A DNA stretch of 64,000 bases, from positions 62,562,171 to 62,626,170 of the forward strand of contig CM055101.1 in NCBI GenBank assembly GCA_029204225.1, given 5' to 3'. Each line of letters starts with the position of its first letter. Within the stretch, counting starts at the first letter, position 1. The notes under the pieces were generated by a model. That model was not told the origin of the DNA, searched no databases, and saw nothing but the letters and a program-made list of their open reading frames with translations. The DNA is from Diphasiastrum complanatum (Eukaryota > Streptophyta > Lycopodiopsida > Lycopodiales > Lycopodiaceae). Both the position numbers and the translations under genes were made by a program. Below are positions 20,631-32,461 of the stretch, one piece after another.

Positions 20631-21902
20631 CTAGCAGTGGGAGCTGCTAGGAGCGCTATCAAGAAAGCGCACTCGTCCATCGCGGTAAATGACTCGTCTG
20701 CCAGACTCACGGGCTACCTGAAAGGCCTTACGCCTCTCCTCCACCTGGATATATGTAAGGTCATCGTCCATATAGATAGTGGTACCACGTAAGTTAGCTC
20801 TGTATCGCAAAGCATCTCGACGACCCTCTAGAGAGGTGAAACGGATAATGAGTGTGGCTGCATCTCGAGTGGTCCTCCATGCGGTATCTAGTCCATCTGT
20901 CCTGTGCCTGAGAGTGGTGTCGAGAAAGTGTTTGGCTTCAGCCAAGGCATCCTGTGTATTCGGAATCCCGCGAACTCTAATGTTGTGGGCTTTTTGGTAT
21001 CGAGATTTCTCTTCTGATATGGTGGCTGAGATAACCTAGGAGATAGGCGCGCTTGGTTTGGTGCCCTTTTTCAAAACGGATGCCCAAGAGAGGGCCTCTT
21101 CTTGCTGTTTCTCAATCTTGGTTTCTAGCTCCCTTAGCATATTGGTGGTGGACTCCGAAACTGCAGCTTGCTTGGTTCCGATGGATTGTTCGAGTGATGC
21201 AACTTTAGACTGCAACATATTCTTGTCGTTGAGCAGAGAGGAAACCGTTCCTTTCAGCTGTGAGATTTCTTGCCACAAAATCTGAAAATCTGCCTTGATT
21301 TGGTCAATCTGCCAGAAGGAAAAAAGTTCAGTGGATTTAGAGGGTGTATATGGGATGTTTGCTGTGGGTAGTGGTGCCTTGAGGAGTGAGGAGTTAGCGC
21401 TGATCGGTGTGGGGAGGATGGGCTCAGAGAAAGAGTCGGCATCGAGCGTAGAAGCAGATTGAACTATCGCCGCAGATTCAGGCGCAGGTACAGTTGCAGG
21501 TACATCCGGTACAACAGCTGCAGGTACAGCAGGTACAGCTGCCTTACAGGCAACAGCTGCAGCAAGGTCTGCATCAGCTGCCATCTCAGCAGGGGACGTG
21601 GCAAGGGAGGGCGCCACTTCAGCAGGGGAGGGTGCCAAGTCAGCAGGCAGTGCTGCCTGCGTGGCAGACAGCGCTGCCAAATCAGCGCTTAGGGCTGCGC
21701 TGGCTGCTGGTAAGGCTGCGGGTAGGGCCGCGCTGGCAGGTAGTTTGCTGGCGGGTAGGGCTGCGTTGGCAGCTGGGGCGCTAGCAGCAAGGGTTAGGGC
21801 TAGGGCTAGGGCATCGCTGGCAGTGGTGGGGGGGAGGGGGGGTGATGTGGCAGCAGGGGAGCGGTGGATCCTGTGGGCTGGATGGGCGCGAGGAGGAACC
21901 AT
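20631..21902 (-). pseudogene. LINE ORF1 (Ala/Pro-rich, coiled coil, RRM-like)
   Basis: The likely start is ATG at 21902 (MVPPRAHPAHRIHR); longer frames upstream only translate microsatellite. The N-terminal half is alanine/proline-rich low complexity. Next comes a heptad-like coiled coil (FSFWQIDQIKADFQILWQEI to KIEKQQEEALSW). The C-terminal part HNIRVRGIPNTQDALAEA, LIIRFTSLEGRRDALRYR, VEERRKAFQVARESGRRV and YRDGRVRFLD resembles the RRM-like region of L1-type ORF1 proteins. This is the RNA-binding chaperone expected to coat LINE RNA. A single TAG at about 21036 (PIS*VIS) replaces a probable glutamine codon; otherwise the frame of about 424 codons is open. It lies just upstream of the ORF2 endonuclease on the same strand. 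Confidence 0.75.
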
Positions 21903-21905
<3 letters not shown>

Positions 21906-21949
<44 letters not shown>

Positions 21950-22370
21950 GTGTATGTGTGTGTGTGTGTGTGTGCATTTGCCATTGAGACTGTGTGTGTG
22001 AGAAAGAGAAAGAAAATGGTATGTGATATTGTGTGTGTGAGTCTTGAGATTTTGTGTGTGTGTGTGTGTGAGTGATTGTGTGATATTGTGTGTGTGTGTG
22101 TGAGTGAATCAGTGATTGTGTGTGAGTGTGTGTGTGCACTGTGTGTGATATTATGATATTGTGTGTGTGTGTGTGTGTGTGTCTTGAGATGTGTGCATTG
22201 TGCACTGTGTGCATTGTGAGTTTGTGTGAGGCTTGAGCACTGAGATTGTGTGTGTGTGTGCACTGTGTGTCTGTGTGTTTGTGTGTGCACTATGTGTGTG
22301 AGTGATTGTGTGTGTGCACTTGCCACTGTGTGATATTTTGTGTGTGTGACACATTGTGTGTGTGTTGAAT
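21906..22370 (-). repeat. GA then interrupted GT microsatellite in the LINE 5' region
   Basis: (GA)n at 21906-21947 is followed by about 420 bp of GT-rich interrupted repeats on the plus strand. On the LINE strand this is CA/CT-rich leader directly upstream of the ORF1 ATG. Long His-Thr frames here are translations of the repeat and not genes. Confidence 0.8.
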
Positions 22371-22565
22371 CTTGATGGGGTTCAATGTGGGGCCTGGGCA
22401 TTGTAATTTGTGAGAGGGGTGTGGGACCTGGGTAGCTACTTAGTTTGAAGTTAGGAGTTAGCGGTTAGGGTTAGAAACTAGACTAGAATTTAGGATTTAG
22501 GGTACCCGGTATACTACATAGATATTAGAGACCTCAGACTCGTCACTCGAGAGTTGAGAGAGAGA

Positions 22566-22607
<42 letters not shown>

Positions 22608-22612
22608 GCACC
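22371..22612 (+). other. Junction zone: LINE 5' end to hAT1 leader
   Basis: The LINE 5' border lies somewhere here and could not be fixed. From about 22440 the words TACTACATAG and GACTCGTCACTCG recur in hAT1 introns near 25510-25565, so this part belongs to the hAT. (GA)n at 22570-22599 followed by a run of about 12 G lies just before the transposase ATG. Confidence 0.5.
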
Positions 22613-25600
22613 ATGCCGAGGGATAGGGATCCCTTGTGGGATCACGTCACCATCGCTACGGCCTTGACACATCGGGCACGAAGAGATGGACTTGCAAATA
22701 CTGTCACCAGTCTTACACTGGAGGGCCCACACGCATCAGGGCACATTTGTTACGTTTGAGGGGGTGCGAGATTGCCCCTTGCATGCACGCTCCTGACACG
22801 CTACTCACTCCTCTCGCATCGGAGGAGGTTGGCCCTTCGAGGATGGGGCCCAGATCGAGAGGTAAACATTCAACTCTAAGACTCTTACACTTCAAACATT
22901 GATCAAGTTTTAAGTTTTAACTCAAGTCTCACATGATACATCAAGTCTGAAGTTTCAAGTTTCAAGTTTCAAGTTCAACGATCATTGATCATCTAATTTC
23001 TAAATTGATTATTGTATTGTAATTTGTCTTTTTTGGCAGATCGAGATGCAGTCACGGCGACACGGCCAGTGGCCACCACACCACGCCCCCCAGTTGCCAT
23101 CCGCTCACCCCTCGCTTCCCATGGCTCAGAGGACAGAGCTGCAGATGGGGCAGGGCCTAGTACCCGGCCTGACCCGCCTTCTGGTGCAGGATCCTCGACA
23201 CCACCTCCAGCCATGACCATACCGGCACCACATCATCCACCTGAGAGAGGGAGAGGTAGACGGGGCCGCACTACACAGATGGGGGGCAGGGAGTACTATG
23301 TGTCCAGCTTCACTCCCAGAGCCATGGCAGAGGCAGAGGTTGTCGTTCGACAGTTGTTCTACACCTGCGATCTGCCATTTCATCTGGCTAGGAACCCGAC
23401 ATGGAGGAGGGCGATGAGTGCAGTGAGTGCGATTGGGCAGGTGTGGCTGGGGCCATCTTGTGAGCACCTAAGGACGAAGGGACTTCTTGATGAGCGGTCT
23501 TCTGTTGACCAGAAGCTAGAGCCTCTCAGGAAGGCATGGGCCCAGTACGTACTATCCTTTTAAATTTATACATTGTAATTTGTAAACTTTAAAGACTTTA
23601 TGATGATTGATCTGAGATCATTGATATGGATTATGTAGTATGTACATTGTAATTTGTACATTAAGTTTTCATACATTGTGCCATGTGGTGGCATTGCACA
23701 TGCCACAATGCATACTTATTACTTGTTAATTGCAGCTAGCTATTTATGTTTAATCATGAATCATGATTGTAATTTGTCAATATTCAAATGATCATTTGTC
23801 ATTGAAATTTGCCATGAAATTTGAATTACATCTCGGATCTATCATCTTGTCTTGTCACTTGTAAGTTGTGCAACACTGCAATGTGAGTCGTGAGTCGATA
23901 CGAGGATGGTGTCTTCGTGCATGGGGACGATGTTTCTCATATCCATCGACACTTTTGGGGAGGCAATCACCGGCGACTACATGTTCTCACACATTCGAGC
24001 TGCCATTGAGGAGGTCGGACCACAGCACGTTGTACAGGTACATATATTATACTTATTACAATTTACTATAATGTTAAATGGTAATTTGTAAATGTTAATG
24101 TTGAATGTTCATTGTTCAATGGCAATTGATTAACAATGGATTATGGTTCACTAAGCAGTTGCCACTGAGCACTTGAATTCGGAATTCCAAAGTCATGCAC
24201 ATTGCATTGTATGGTTGTGCAGGTGGTCACAGATAATGCATCAAACTGCGTCTCCATGGGTAGGCTCGTTAATGAGACCTACCCCCACATCTTTTGGACA
24301 CCTTGTGCTGCACACTGCCTGGACTTGTTGGTCGAGGATGTGGCCAAGATTCCATGGATTGCGGAGGTGGTGCGTACTGCACAGTTCTTGGTGAGATTTG
24401 TCACCAAGAAGCCTAGGGTCCTAGCCATGTTCAGGAGACCGTCCACCTTGGATGTCTTGAGACCTGCCCCCACCAGGTATGCAAGTTGCAAGTTGTAACT
24501 CAAATTTGAATGCGCTTCTGTAGACTGTTGGTAAGTATTTGTTGTTTCATGCATGTGCCATATATTGTGTTGTCAGAAGTTAGAAGTTAGAACTTGTCAC
24601 TTGTGCGTTGTGCAGGTTTGCATTTATATTCCTGGTCCTGGAACGACTGCTGAAAGTTCATCAGGGCTTGAGGCAAATGGTTGTTGTCGTTGACTGGGCG
24701 CAATGGGGGCCATCACAAGAGCCCAAGAGTAAGAGATTCGAGCGGACCGTTATGTATTCACCATTTTGGGATGAGGCTCGATCCATTGTGGTGGGCCTAC
24801 AGCCCATCTACATTGTCCTGCACCTTACAGATCGAGAGAGATGCACATTGGGCCTCTTGTACGAGTTCATGGACAGGCTGGGCGAGCAATTGAGCCTTTG
24901 CACGACGGAGCTCAAGGATGGCTGGAATGCCTATATCTCCCGAGTTTATCCTGATGTACGCGAGCAGGGTAACCTGCTGGATGAGCTTCAGATTTTCAGG
25001 CAGGAGACCTTGGAGTTCGCACTTTTGAGAGAGGGTAATAAACTAACCATGGTCCATTACAGTTTAAACTTGTTACTTCACATTTTACTGCACAATTAGT
25101 CAATCATGTTGGAACTTGGTTGCAACTTGCTAGTAATAAGTACTAACTGCCCCTTGAACTGTGATTCAGGCCAGCTACGTCTTGTGTCATGGTGGTCGAA
25201 GTTTGGGGTTGATGTCCCCAAATTGCGTCGCCTTGCCATCAGGATTCTCTCACAGGATTGCACTGCAGTCGCTTGTGAGAGAAACTGGAGTGTCCATTCC
25301 ATGATTCACACGAAGAAGAGGAATCAACTCGCATCTGCACAGTTGGAGAGGTTGGTGTACGTACACGCCAACCTGAGACTTTTGGGTAGACTCCAGACCA
25401 CCGCAGAGCCTATCCAGGTAACTTGTAAGCCATAAATTGTAATTTCTAAATTCTAACATGTGATCCGTCATCCCAGGACCCAGTTAGTAGATACTAAATA
25501 GATCATACTACATAGTAGATACTAGACTGTAGCTAAATTTTAACTTTTGTTGGGACTCGTCACTCGGCCCTCCAAATTGTGTCCTGATTTCAATGTGCAT

Positions 25601-26209
25601 TGTGACATGTGCGTAGGTTAATCCCGATCTAATCGATGTGGCAAAGGTTCCAGAGTTGCCACCAAGAGACCAGTCAGAGGAGGACGTGTACGCATTCCTC
25701 CATGAGGAGGCCATGCAGAGTGCAGGTGAGAAATTAGGATTGTCTAAGGTCTTGAATTAAATTTTCGAAGTTCGAAATAATTATCGTAATTCACTAATTT
25801 GCAGGCAATAACACATTTGTCCCTCCTTTGTGTGCACTGTGCAGGACCTGTCACTCGAGCAGAGCGTAGGAGGAGGCCAGGAGAGGGTAGCAGCTCCCGT
25901 GCTCACAGCCTTGACGACGAGGACGAGTCTGAATCTGAGTCTGAGTCTGAGGCATCGTCAGGGTTAGAGTCCTCAGAGGAGGAGGAGTATGAGGATGAGG
26001 AATCCGAGGAGGGCGGGGATGAGGATGAGGGGCATCATACCTCTGCCTCTGATGAGAATTTTGCAGCTGAGCCTGCCACTGAGAGGCCACGGCAGGCTCC
26101 ACAGCACCAGCGAGTGGGAGGAGACTCAGGCGTAGGAGAGCTTAGAGTGCTCACTGCTCAGTGCCAATTGTACATTAGATCATTGCAGTCTATAGATGTC
26201 ACTAGATGA
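22613..26209 (+). CDS. hAT transposase, BED finger/DUF659/hAT dimerisation type, eight exons
   Basis: Inferred exons: 22613-22861, 23040 to about 23545, about 23894-24037, 24223-24476, 24616-25034, 25170-25417, 25617-25725 and 25845-26209. GT-AG sites keep phase from exon 3 onward. Exon 1 starts MPRDRDPLWDHV and carries a BED zinc finger, WTCKYCHQSYTGG to RIRAHLL. Exon 2 has FYTCDLPFHLARNPTWRRAM. Exons 3-4 form the RNase H-like core: GTMFLISIDTF, EEVGPQHVVQVVTDNASNC and WTPCAAHCLDLL. Exon 6 is the dimerisation domain: LVSWWSKFG, RLAIRILSQ, ACERNWSVHSMIHTKKRN. Exons 7-8 form an acidic Ser/Glu-rich tail. Oddities: a one-base phase change lies between the PRDRDPLW start and the BED finger, and the usual DGWT block carrying the first catalytic aspartate is not visible before exon 3. 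The exons otherwise lack stops. The element is either slightly defective or my first exons are wrong. Confidence 0.8.
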
Positions 26210-27172
26210 GCATTGACTCTTGAGCTGTTTACAGTGTACACATCATATCATCAGACACATCACGCATTACATTGGTGACCAAACTCATGAGGCACCTGGC
26301 ATATGTATTTACAATTATGTTATGATTCATGAATTATGATATATTATGGATTCTAGTTTGAAGTTTCTGATTCCTGAAGTTAAGTTTTAACTGTAGTATG
26401 TACTATGTAGTCTATTAGTCGATTATCTAATTAGTAATTACTAATGGTTAAAGGTTTAAACTTTAAACTTTAAGCTTTAATGTTTTACAATTTTGATTTT
26501 GGTATTTAATGTATTATGTTAGAAGTTAGAACTTAGTAGTTAGTAGTTACATATGTCATATAGAATGTTCAATGTTCAAACTTCAATGTTGAATGATGAA
26601 TGATGATGACAAATGTCAAATAAATCTAAGTTTCCAAACTAAATTTTTTTGGCTTTAGCCTTTCTCAAACATTGTCATAACCTTCTTGTTTATTCTTTTC
26701 TTTGATCTCGACATTGCAATTTGCAAATAAGTTTGAACAAGTTTCAACTTTGAAACAAAATTGCAATTTACAATCTACAGTCCTAGTACAGTGTACTTAC
26801 GTAGTACGGTCCCGGGTCTAGACTCTAGACTCTACCTAGCTACTAGCTAGTAGCTGGCAGCTGCAGCCTGCCATTATCCTTATCAGTGTATCAGACTAGT
26901 CAGTGGTCACTAGTTAGTAGTTAGAACTTAGTAGTCACTAATAACTATTATCAAGATTCAGCTCTAGCCTCTGAGCTCAAATTTCAGTTATACTCCAGGC
27001 TCCTAATTTCTAAACCCTGAGTTCCAACTTCCAAGTGTCCGCTATCAAGTAAGTTGTAAAAAGTTCCAACTTCCAACTCCACACTTGTCACTCACAATCG
27101 AAAGTCCTGAGTCTCCTTAGCAAGCAGTGAGCACTTAGCAGATCCTTGTACCTGGGGGCCAGGATATGGTTA
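26210..27172 (+). other. hAT1 3' noncoding region
   Basis: AT-rich, full of short repeated words such as AGTTAGAACTTAG and TTTAAACTTTAA. No coding sequence. It is cut at 27172 by the gypsy element and resumes at 32825. Confidence 0.55.
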
Positions 27173-27531
27173 TGTTATGAGCACGTGAGCAGTGTCGAAC
27201 CCTAGAGAACAAAGGAGGTCAGATACCACAGTCAGGGTCGTGTCCAGTGTACACGACCAACAGGGCAAGACAGTGTGAGTAGTGTGCCCCAACACAGTCC
27301 ATAGAGATGGCGGGCCTAACATAGCCTAGGGACCCTGTCAGCAGGATAGGGCCCCACGTTGGGTCCCGACGTGCAGTCGGCTACGACATAGCCACGTGGC
27401 CGACACTTGGCAGTATGCATGCTACCAGGCCTCACACTGGGCTAGAAGGGGCTTGCTCCATATCCAGGGAGTAGGCAAGGCTGGGTGGTTCAGTTAGTGT
27501 TTGCCCTGCTGTGGTGTTGGGATCTCTTACA
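27173..27531 (+). repeat. Gypsy D 5' LTR
   Basis: 359 bp, TG...CA. Pairs with 32462-32819. Confidence 0.93.
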
Positions 27532-27532
27532 C

Positions 27533-27545
27533 TGGTATCAGAGCC
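27533..27545 (+). other. Gypsy D primer-binding site
   Basis: TGGTATCAGAGCC lies one base after the 5' LTR and matches the initiator-Met-tRNA site. Confidence 0.85.
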
Positions 27546-28317
27546 ATCTCCTTCTTTGGGAGCTTAGGAGCAGCAGTAGAGAAAGCTATTAGAAGATAGG
27601 AAAGAATTCTCAGATTCTCAGAAAAGAATAGAGGAGAGAAGTCGTTGTAGGAACAACTCTCTACTCATTCAAATTTGCTGGAATTTTCAAATCAGGGTTG
27701 AGCTTCGATTTTGGAGTGGAATTCCCGGATTTTGGAGAGTTTTCAAGTCAGGAAGTTTGAAGCAGACCCAGCGCTGTCAGAGCAGCCTCCTTCCTTGATC
27801 TTTGAGTGGAAATTAGGGACAAATTAAGCAAGATTTGGAGCAGATTTCTACTGCAGGTCCAGTGCTGGACAGAGGGGAGGAAATTTGAAGATTCACCCCT
27901 GATCTCTGATCTTTCTCGATTTTCAGAAGTTTTGGCATCAGATTTTGTTGCTACAGACCAGCGACCAGGGTAAAGGAAAAAAATCCAAAGTTTGGGATCT
28001 TTTTAGGCTTCAAATCAGGGAAATTTGGATCAGTCAGGGTGCTGTCCCATCAGCGAGGGCAGGGAACCATCCAAATCAGATTTATTTGTGTTTTCTGGAG
28101 CCTTCCAACCTGGTTTTTGGATCAGAAATCTCAGGAATAGACAATCTAAGAAGACGGATTGCACAGCTGTGGAAGAACTGAGGGGGTTTCTTGCTTTTCT
28201 CTCTGGAAGTACAGTCTTAAGAAAGAGCTAAGTACTCTACTTTCGTTTTTCCAGTTTAGTCAATCTCTTTTCTTATTTTCAAACAGAAGTTAAGGTACCT
28301 CTCTTTCAGTTCTGAAA

Positions 28318-28785
28318 ATGACCACTCCTCAGGGACCTGATCAACCCCCGGAGAGAGGCATCGACGAACTTGAAACAGAAGCCTTGGCTTTCAGTAAGGG
28401 GAAAGAACCCACGGAAATGGAAGAACAGGAGCAATTCACCAAAGAACTCGACGATGAGAAACTCGCCTACTACCCTAGAGCAAGCTCTCAGATATGCTCA
28501 AATCTATGATGATTCAGTGGGTAGGAAGAGGGCGAGACAGCAGCCCCTTTTTAAGCAACCTTCTCAAAAAGACTCTCAATTTAAAAAGAAATTTTTAAAA
28601 CGAAAGAAAGAAGATAAAGTAAAAAGTGAAGCTCCTCAGAAACGCACATTGCTCATACAGCCCTTAAAACCAAAAGATTTTGATAAAGCCAAACAAGAAC
28701 GTTTGTGCTTTGTGTGCATGGGCAAGGGAGACACAGTCAGATAGTGTCCCAAGGGGCCTTTCACAAAAAAGATAAGAAAGAAAAA
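28318..28785 (+). pseudogene. Gypsy D gag remnant
   Basis: The start is ATG 28318 (MTTPQGPDQPPERGI). A deletion near 28475 removes most of the capsid region. The other frame continues with TLEQALRYAQIYDDSV and a basic stretch, then a broken CCHC knuckle CFVCMGKGDTVR*CPKGPF with a stop where glutamine or another residue is expected. Confidence 0.7.
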
Positions 28786-28892
28786 AACAAGTTCATCTTG
28801 TTCAAACCGTAAGTTTCCCCAGTGACTCGGCAGCTTTCGAGATTAAAGTGTATCATGAAGACCATGAACACTGTTGCTAGCTGACCTCTGCA

Positions 28893-29225
28893 ATGCTAGC
28901 GAGACCCTTCAGCTTTGGGCCGCATGACCTAGTACGTATACATGGGAAAGTTGGTGACCAGTCAGTCAGAGTTATGGTTGATGATGGGGCGACCCATAAT
29001 TTCATTAACTACACCCTAGTTAAAAAACTCAGACTTCCAGAAGTACCTAGTCAGCATAGGTACATAGTTTCATTAGCTAAGGGTGAAGATAAGAAAATGT
29101 GAAAAACTATGGTAAGTAATCTAAATCTTGGTATTCAGGGGTACCAAGATGAAATAAACTTTCAAATAATGCACCTGGATCGCACAGACATTGTTCTCAG
29201 GGGAGACTAGCTCTACAGCTTAGGA
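28893..29225 (+). pseudogene. Gypsy D aspartic protease
   Basis: RIHGKVGDQSVRVMVDDGAT holds the active site; the usual DSGA is here DDGA. It continues HNFINYTLVKKLRL and, after a stop at 29100, NLGIQGYQDEINFQ and the block expected to read GxDWLYSLGP, where tryptophan is a stop. Confidence 0.75.
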
Positions 29226-29291
29226 CCTTCCCTCCACAAAAATTATCAGGAGAACACCCTCAGCTTTCAGCATAAAGGCCGAGAGATCCAG

Positions 29292-30709
29292 TTGCATGGG
29301 GAGCATGATGTTCCCAACAGCCCTATGGTCTGCACTTCAGAGCTCTGTCAGCTAATCGGAGACGACTACCATCAGGTATTCTTATGTGACTTTCAATTTA
29401 TTCCAGGAGTTTCTATTTCTGGTTCTCTACAGCAGAAAATCAGTAAATTAGAAACTTTGTTGTCTAAATTTCGAGATGTTTTTCTTGAAGATTTGCCACA
29501 TGGTTTACCACCTAGCAGAGAGGTAGATCATCTAATAAACCTAGTACCAAGTACAGCACTTGTTTCTAAACCTCCGTATCGGGTCAGCCGAACAGAGGAT
29601 GAAAAAATAACTAGGCAGTTAACTTGGGAAAGGCCAAATTCAGACCAGTAGTTCACCATGGGCCTCACCAGTCCTTTTGGTGAAAAAGAAAGAGGGGTCT
29701 ATGTGTCTTTGCGTAGATTACAGAGCCCTGAATAAAGTCACAATTAAGAATAAGTATCCTATGCCTCGCGCAGACGAGTTGTTTGAGCAACTCGACGGGG
29801 CTAAGTTGTTCAATAAAATTGACCTTAGATCGGGATATCATCAAGTCCGTATAAAGGGAAGACGTCCCGAAAACAGCTTTTAGGACTCGTCATGGTCATT
29901 ATGAGTTTAACGTGATGCCATTTGGGTTCACAAATGCTCCAACTACCTTTATGACCTTGATGAACAGTGTCCTCGGACCATACTTGGGTAAGTTTGTAGT
30001 CGTATTTTTAAATGACATCCTCGTCTACAGCAAAACGAGGAAGGAGCATCTTAAACACCTCAGAAAGGTGTTTCGACTGCTTAGAAAGCATAAGCTTTAT
30101 GCTAAAGAATCCAAGTATGAATTCTTCATTGAAAAAGTAGCTTATTTGGGTCACATTATCTCGGCAAATGGGATTAAGATGGACCCCAGTAAGGTTAAAG
30201 CCATACTCAGTTGGCTGAGACCTTAGAATATTTTAAAGCTTCAGATCTTTCTTGGTTTGGCGTGATATTACAGACGATTTGTCAAGGAATATGCTCAGAT
30301 AGCAGTTCCCATGACAAATCTTCTTAAGGGGAAGGGAAAGGAGTTCATGTGGGAATCCGCACAGCAGGAGAGCTTTGATGCTCTCAAAACAGCCTTAGTT
30401 ACAGCACCAGTTTTAAAAGTCGTCGACCCCAATCAGCCATTTGTGGTCGAAACAAATGCTAGCGACTTTGCAGTTGGTGTTGTATTAACTCAGAGTGGAC
30501 GACCAGTTGCGTTCGAGAGTAACAAACTCGAGCCAGCTCAGACTCGGTACAGTGCCTATGAAAAGGAACTCTTTTCTATAGTTCATGCCCTTAAGACTTG
30601 GAGGCATTATTTGTATGGTGCCAACTTTGAGGTCCTGACAGACCATGAAAGTTTCAGATACCTTTGCAATCAACCCGAGCTTAGAGGTCGGAAAGCTCGT
30701 TGGGCATAG
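29292..30709 (+). pseudogene. Gypsy D reverse transcriptase and RNase H
   Basis: The linker DLPHGLPPSREVDHLINLV is followed by [16 protein letters not shown] (split by frameshift at 29650), [31 protein letters not shown], a frameshift at 29880, then [16 protein letters not shown] and [13 protein letters not shown]. The catalytic FLDD has become FLND, so the enzyme would be inactive. RNase H covers 30311-30709 with FVVETNASDFAVGVVLTQ and EKELFSIVHALKTWRHYL. Stops occur at 30225 and 30265. Confidence 0.85.
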
Positions 30710-32006
30710 TTGATGCAAAAGTTTGATATGTCTATCAGATATAGACGGGGGAAATTCAATACAATAGCAGATGCCCTTAGTAGCATGCCTATGATAAACG
30801 AGCTGAGTTTTACTCAGATTCGTAATGAGTTACTCGAGTCCTTGAGAGGGAAGTGCCAGCATGATGCATTCTTCTCTACTATCTGGAACTCAGTCCAGAG
30901 CAGACAGTTACAGACTCCAGAACTAGTTCCCAGGGCTGGTGCCAATTCATCCAAGAATACGGCAGCTTCTGTTGAGGATGATGATGAGTCCAAGTATACG
31001 TTAGATGACGTTGAGGATTCTGAGCCTGTATTACCCAAGCAAACCCCAATGGTTGAGGGTCAGTTGACTCAAGGATTCAAATGGAAACAGTATTCCATTC
31101 AGGATGAGTACTTGCTCTATAGAGATAGAGTATGTCCCCGATTCAGAGGATTATAGGCAGCAGGTCCTATATGAGTGCATGACAATCCTAGTGCGGGGAT
31201 TCAGAAGACCTATGAGCTTCTTCATAGGCAAGTTTTCTGGCCCAGTATGAAAAGCCAGAAATGTCAAGTAAATAGAGCAGAGCGTTTAAAGGCGGGAGGG
31301 TTGTTACAGCCCTTAGATATACCAGCAAGTAAACGGGAGAGTATCTCCATGGATTTTATAGTAGGCCTGCCTAAAACCCAAAAGGGTATACCAGCTGGTA
31401 AATGGGAGAGTATCTCCATGGATTTTATAGTAGGCCTGCCTAAAACCCAAAAGGGCAATGACACTATATGGGTCACAGTTGACCGTCTGACCAAAATGGC
31501 TCACTTTATTCTGACCAAAACAACCGTTAGACCTCTTAAGTTAGCAAGGTTGTTTGTAGATGGGCTATTTAAATTGTACGGTCTACCTTCCGGCATAGTC
31601 AGCGACCAGGAGGGCAGTATTCCATCATCTCCATACTAAACTTAATATGAGTACCACCGATCATCCACAGACGAACAGTCAAACAGAGAGGGTAAATCAG
31701 GTGCTGGAGGATATGCTTCACGCATACGTCAGCAAGAAGCAGACTAATTGGGAGGAGTATCTCTCAATATTAGAGTTTGCTTACAACAATACCAAACATT
31801 CAGCTACGGGATACAGCCCATTTATACTGATGTATGGTTTTCAGCCACGCTCACCCACAGTTGTAGGGTTTACACAAGAAAAAGTTGAAGCAGCCAGAAA
31901 CTTTTTAGAGGACCTAAACCGGATGATAGAACATGCTAAGCATAGCATCAGGAAGTCCCAGGATCGAGCCAGGCATTATGCAGATCCACGCAAACGGGAT
32001 GTGTAG
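30710..32006 (+). pseudogene. Gypsy D integrase
   Basis: After the RNase H end (MSIRYRRGKFNTIADALS) an acidic spacer leads to the zinc-binding part HDNPSAGIQKTYELLHRQVF. It is followed by SISMDFIVGLPKTQKG (present twice through a 69-bp duplication), DTIWVTVDRLTKMAHFI, TDHPQTNSQTERVNQ and WEEYLSILEFAYNN. Part of the core between the zinc region and the first aspartate block is lost, and stops occur near 31156 and 31639. Confidence 0.85.
31319..31456 (+). repeat. Two-copy 69-bp tandem duplication in the integrase
   Basis: 31319-31387 and 31388-31456 are near-identical and in phase. Each encodes a copy of IPA(S/G)K(R/W)ESISMDF. Confidence 0.9.
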
Positions 32007-32030
32007 TTCTCCGCTAGTGAGAAAGTCTAC

Positions 32031-32450
32031 TTGAGAGTCTCAGTTGACTCTAAAACCCTCAAATCAGGAGTGTGTGCTAAGTTGTCTCCCAAGAATTGTG
32101 GTCCCTTTCCCATTAGTAGGAGACTAGGCGAGGTCACCTACGAACTAGAACTCCCACACAGTAGTAAGGTTTTTCCAGTCTTTCATGTAAGTCAGTTACG
32201 AAAAGCCTTAGCCAGATCAGAAAATCTGGTAAGGGACAGTGTTCTAGTTCTCCCATTGGATTCTCAGCAACCTCCACACGAGCCAGAGGAGATTCTTGAT
32301 AGTAGAGAGAAGCAGACTCGTCATACTCTATACCGAAAATATTTGGTCAAGTGGAATGATCAGCCTGTTGAGAATGCCACTTGGGAAAGAGGCAACGTCC
32401 TTCGCAAGATTTTTCCAGACTTTGTCTTAGAGGACCAAGACGGTTCTTAA
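32031..32450 (+). pseudogene. Gypsy D integrase C-terminus and chromodomain
   Basis: KLSPKNCGPFPISRRLGEV and VFPVFHVSQLRKAL are the integrase C-terminal block. YRKYLVKWNDQPVENATWER is a chromodomain, which in chromoviruses steers integration to heterochromatin. The frame ends with a TAA 10 bp before the polypurine tract. This piece itself is open. Confidence 0.85.
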
Positions 32451-32461
32451 GGAGGAGGGAG

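Noticed and set aside
21036..22401. Long His-Thr and Ser-Leu open frames upstream of LINE ORF1
   Set aside because: They translate CA/CT microsatellite. Only the part from the ATG at 21902 is non-repetitive protein.
31318..31456. Possible CRISPR-like or satellite array
   Set aside because: There are only two copies without spacers, inside an integrase frame. It is a simple tandem duplication.
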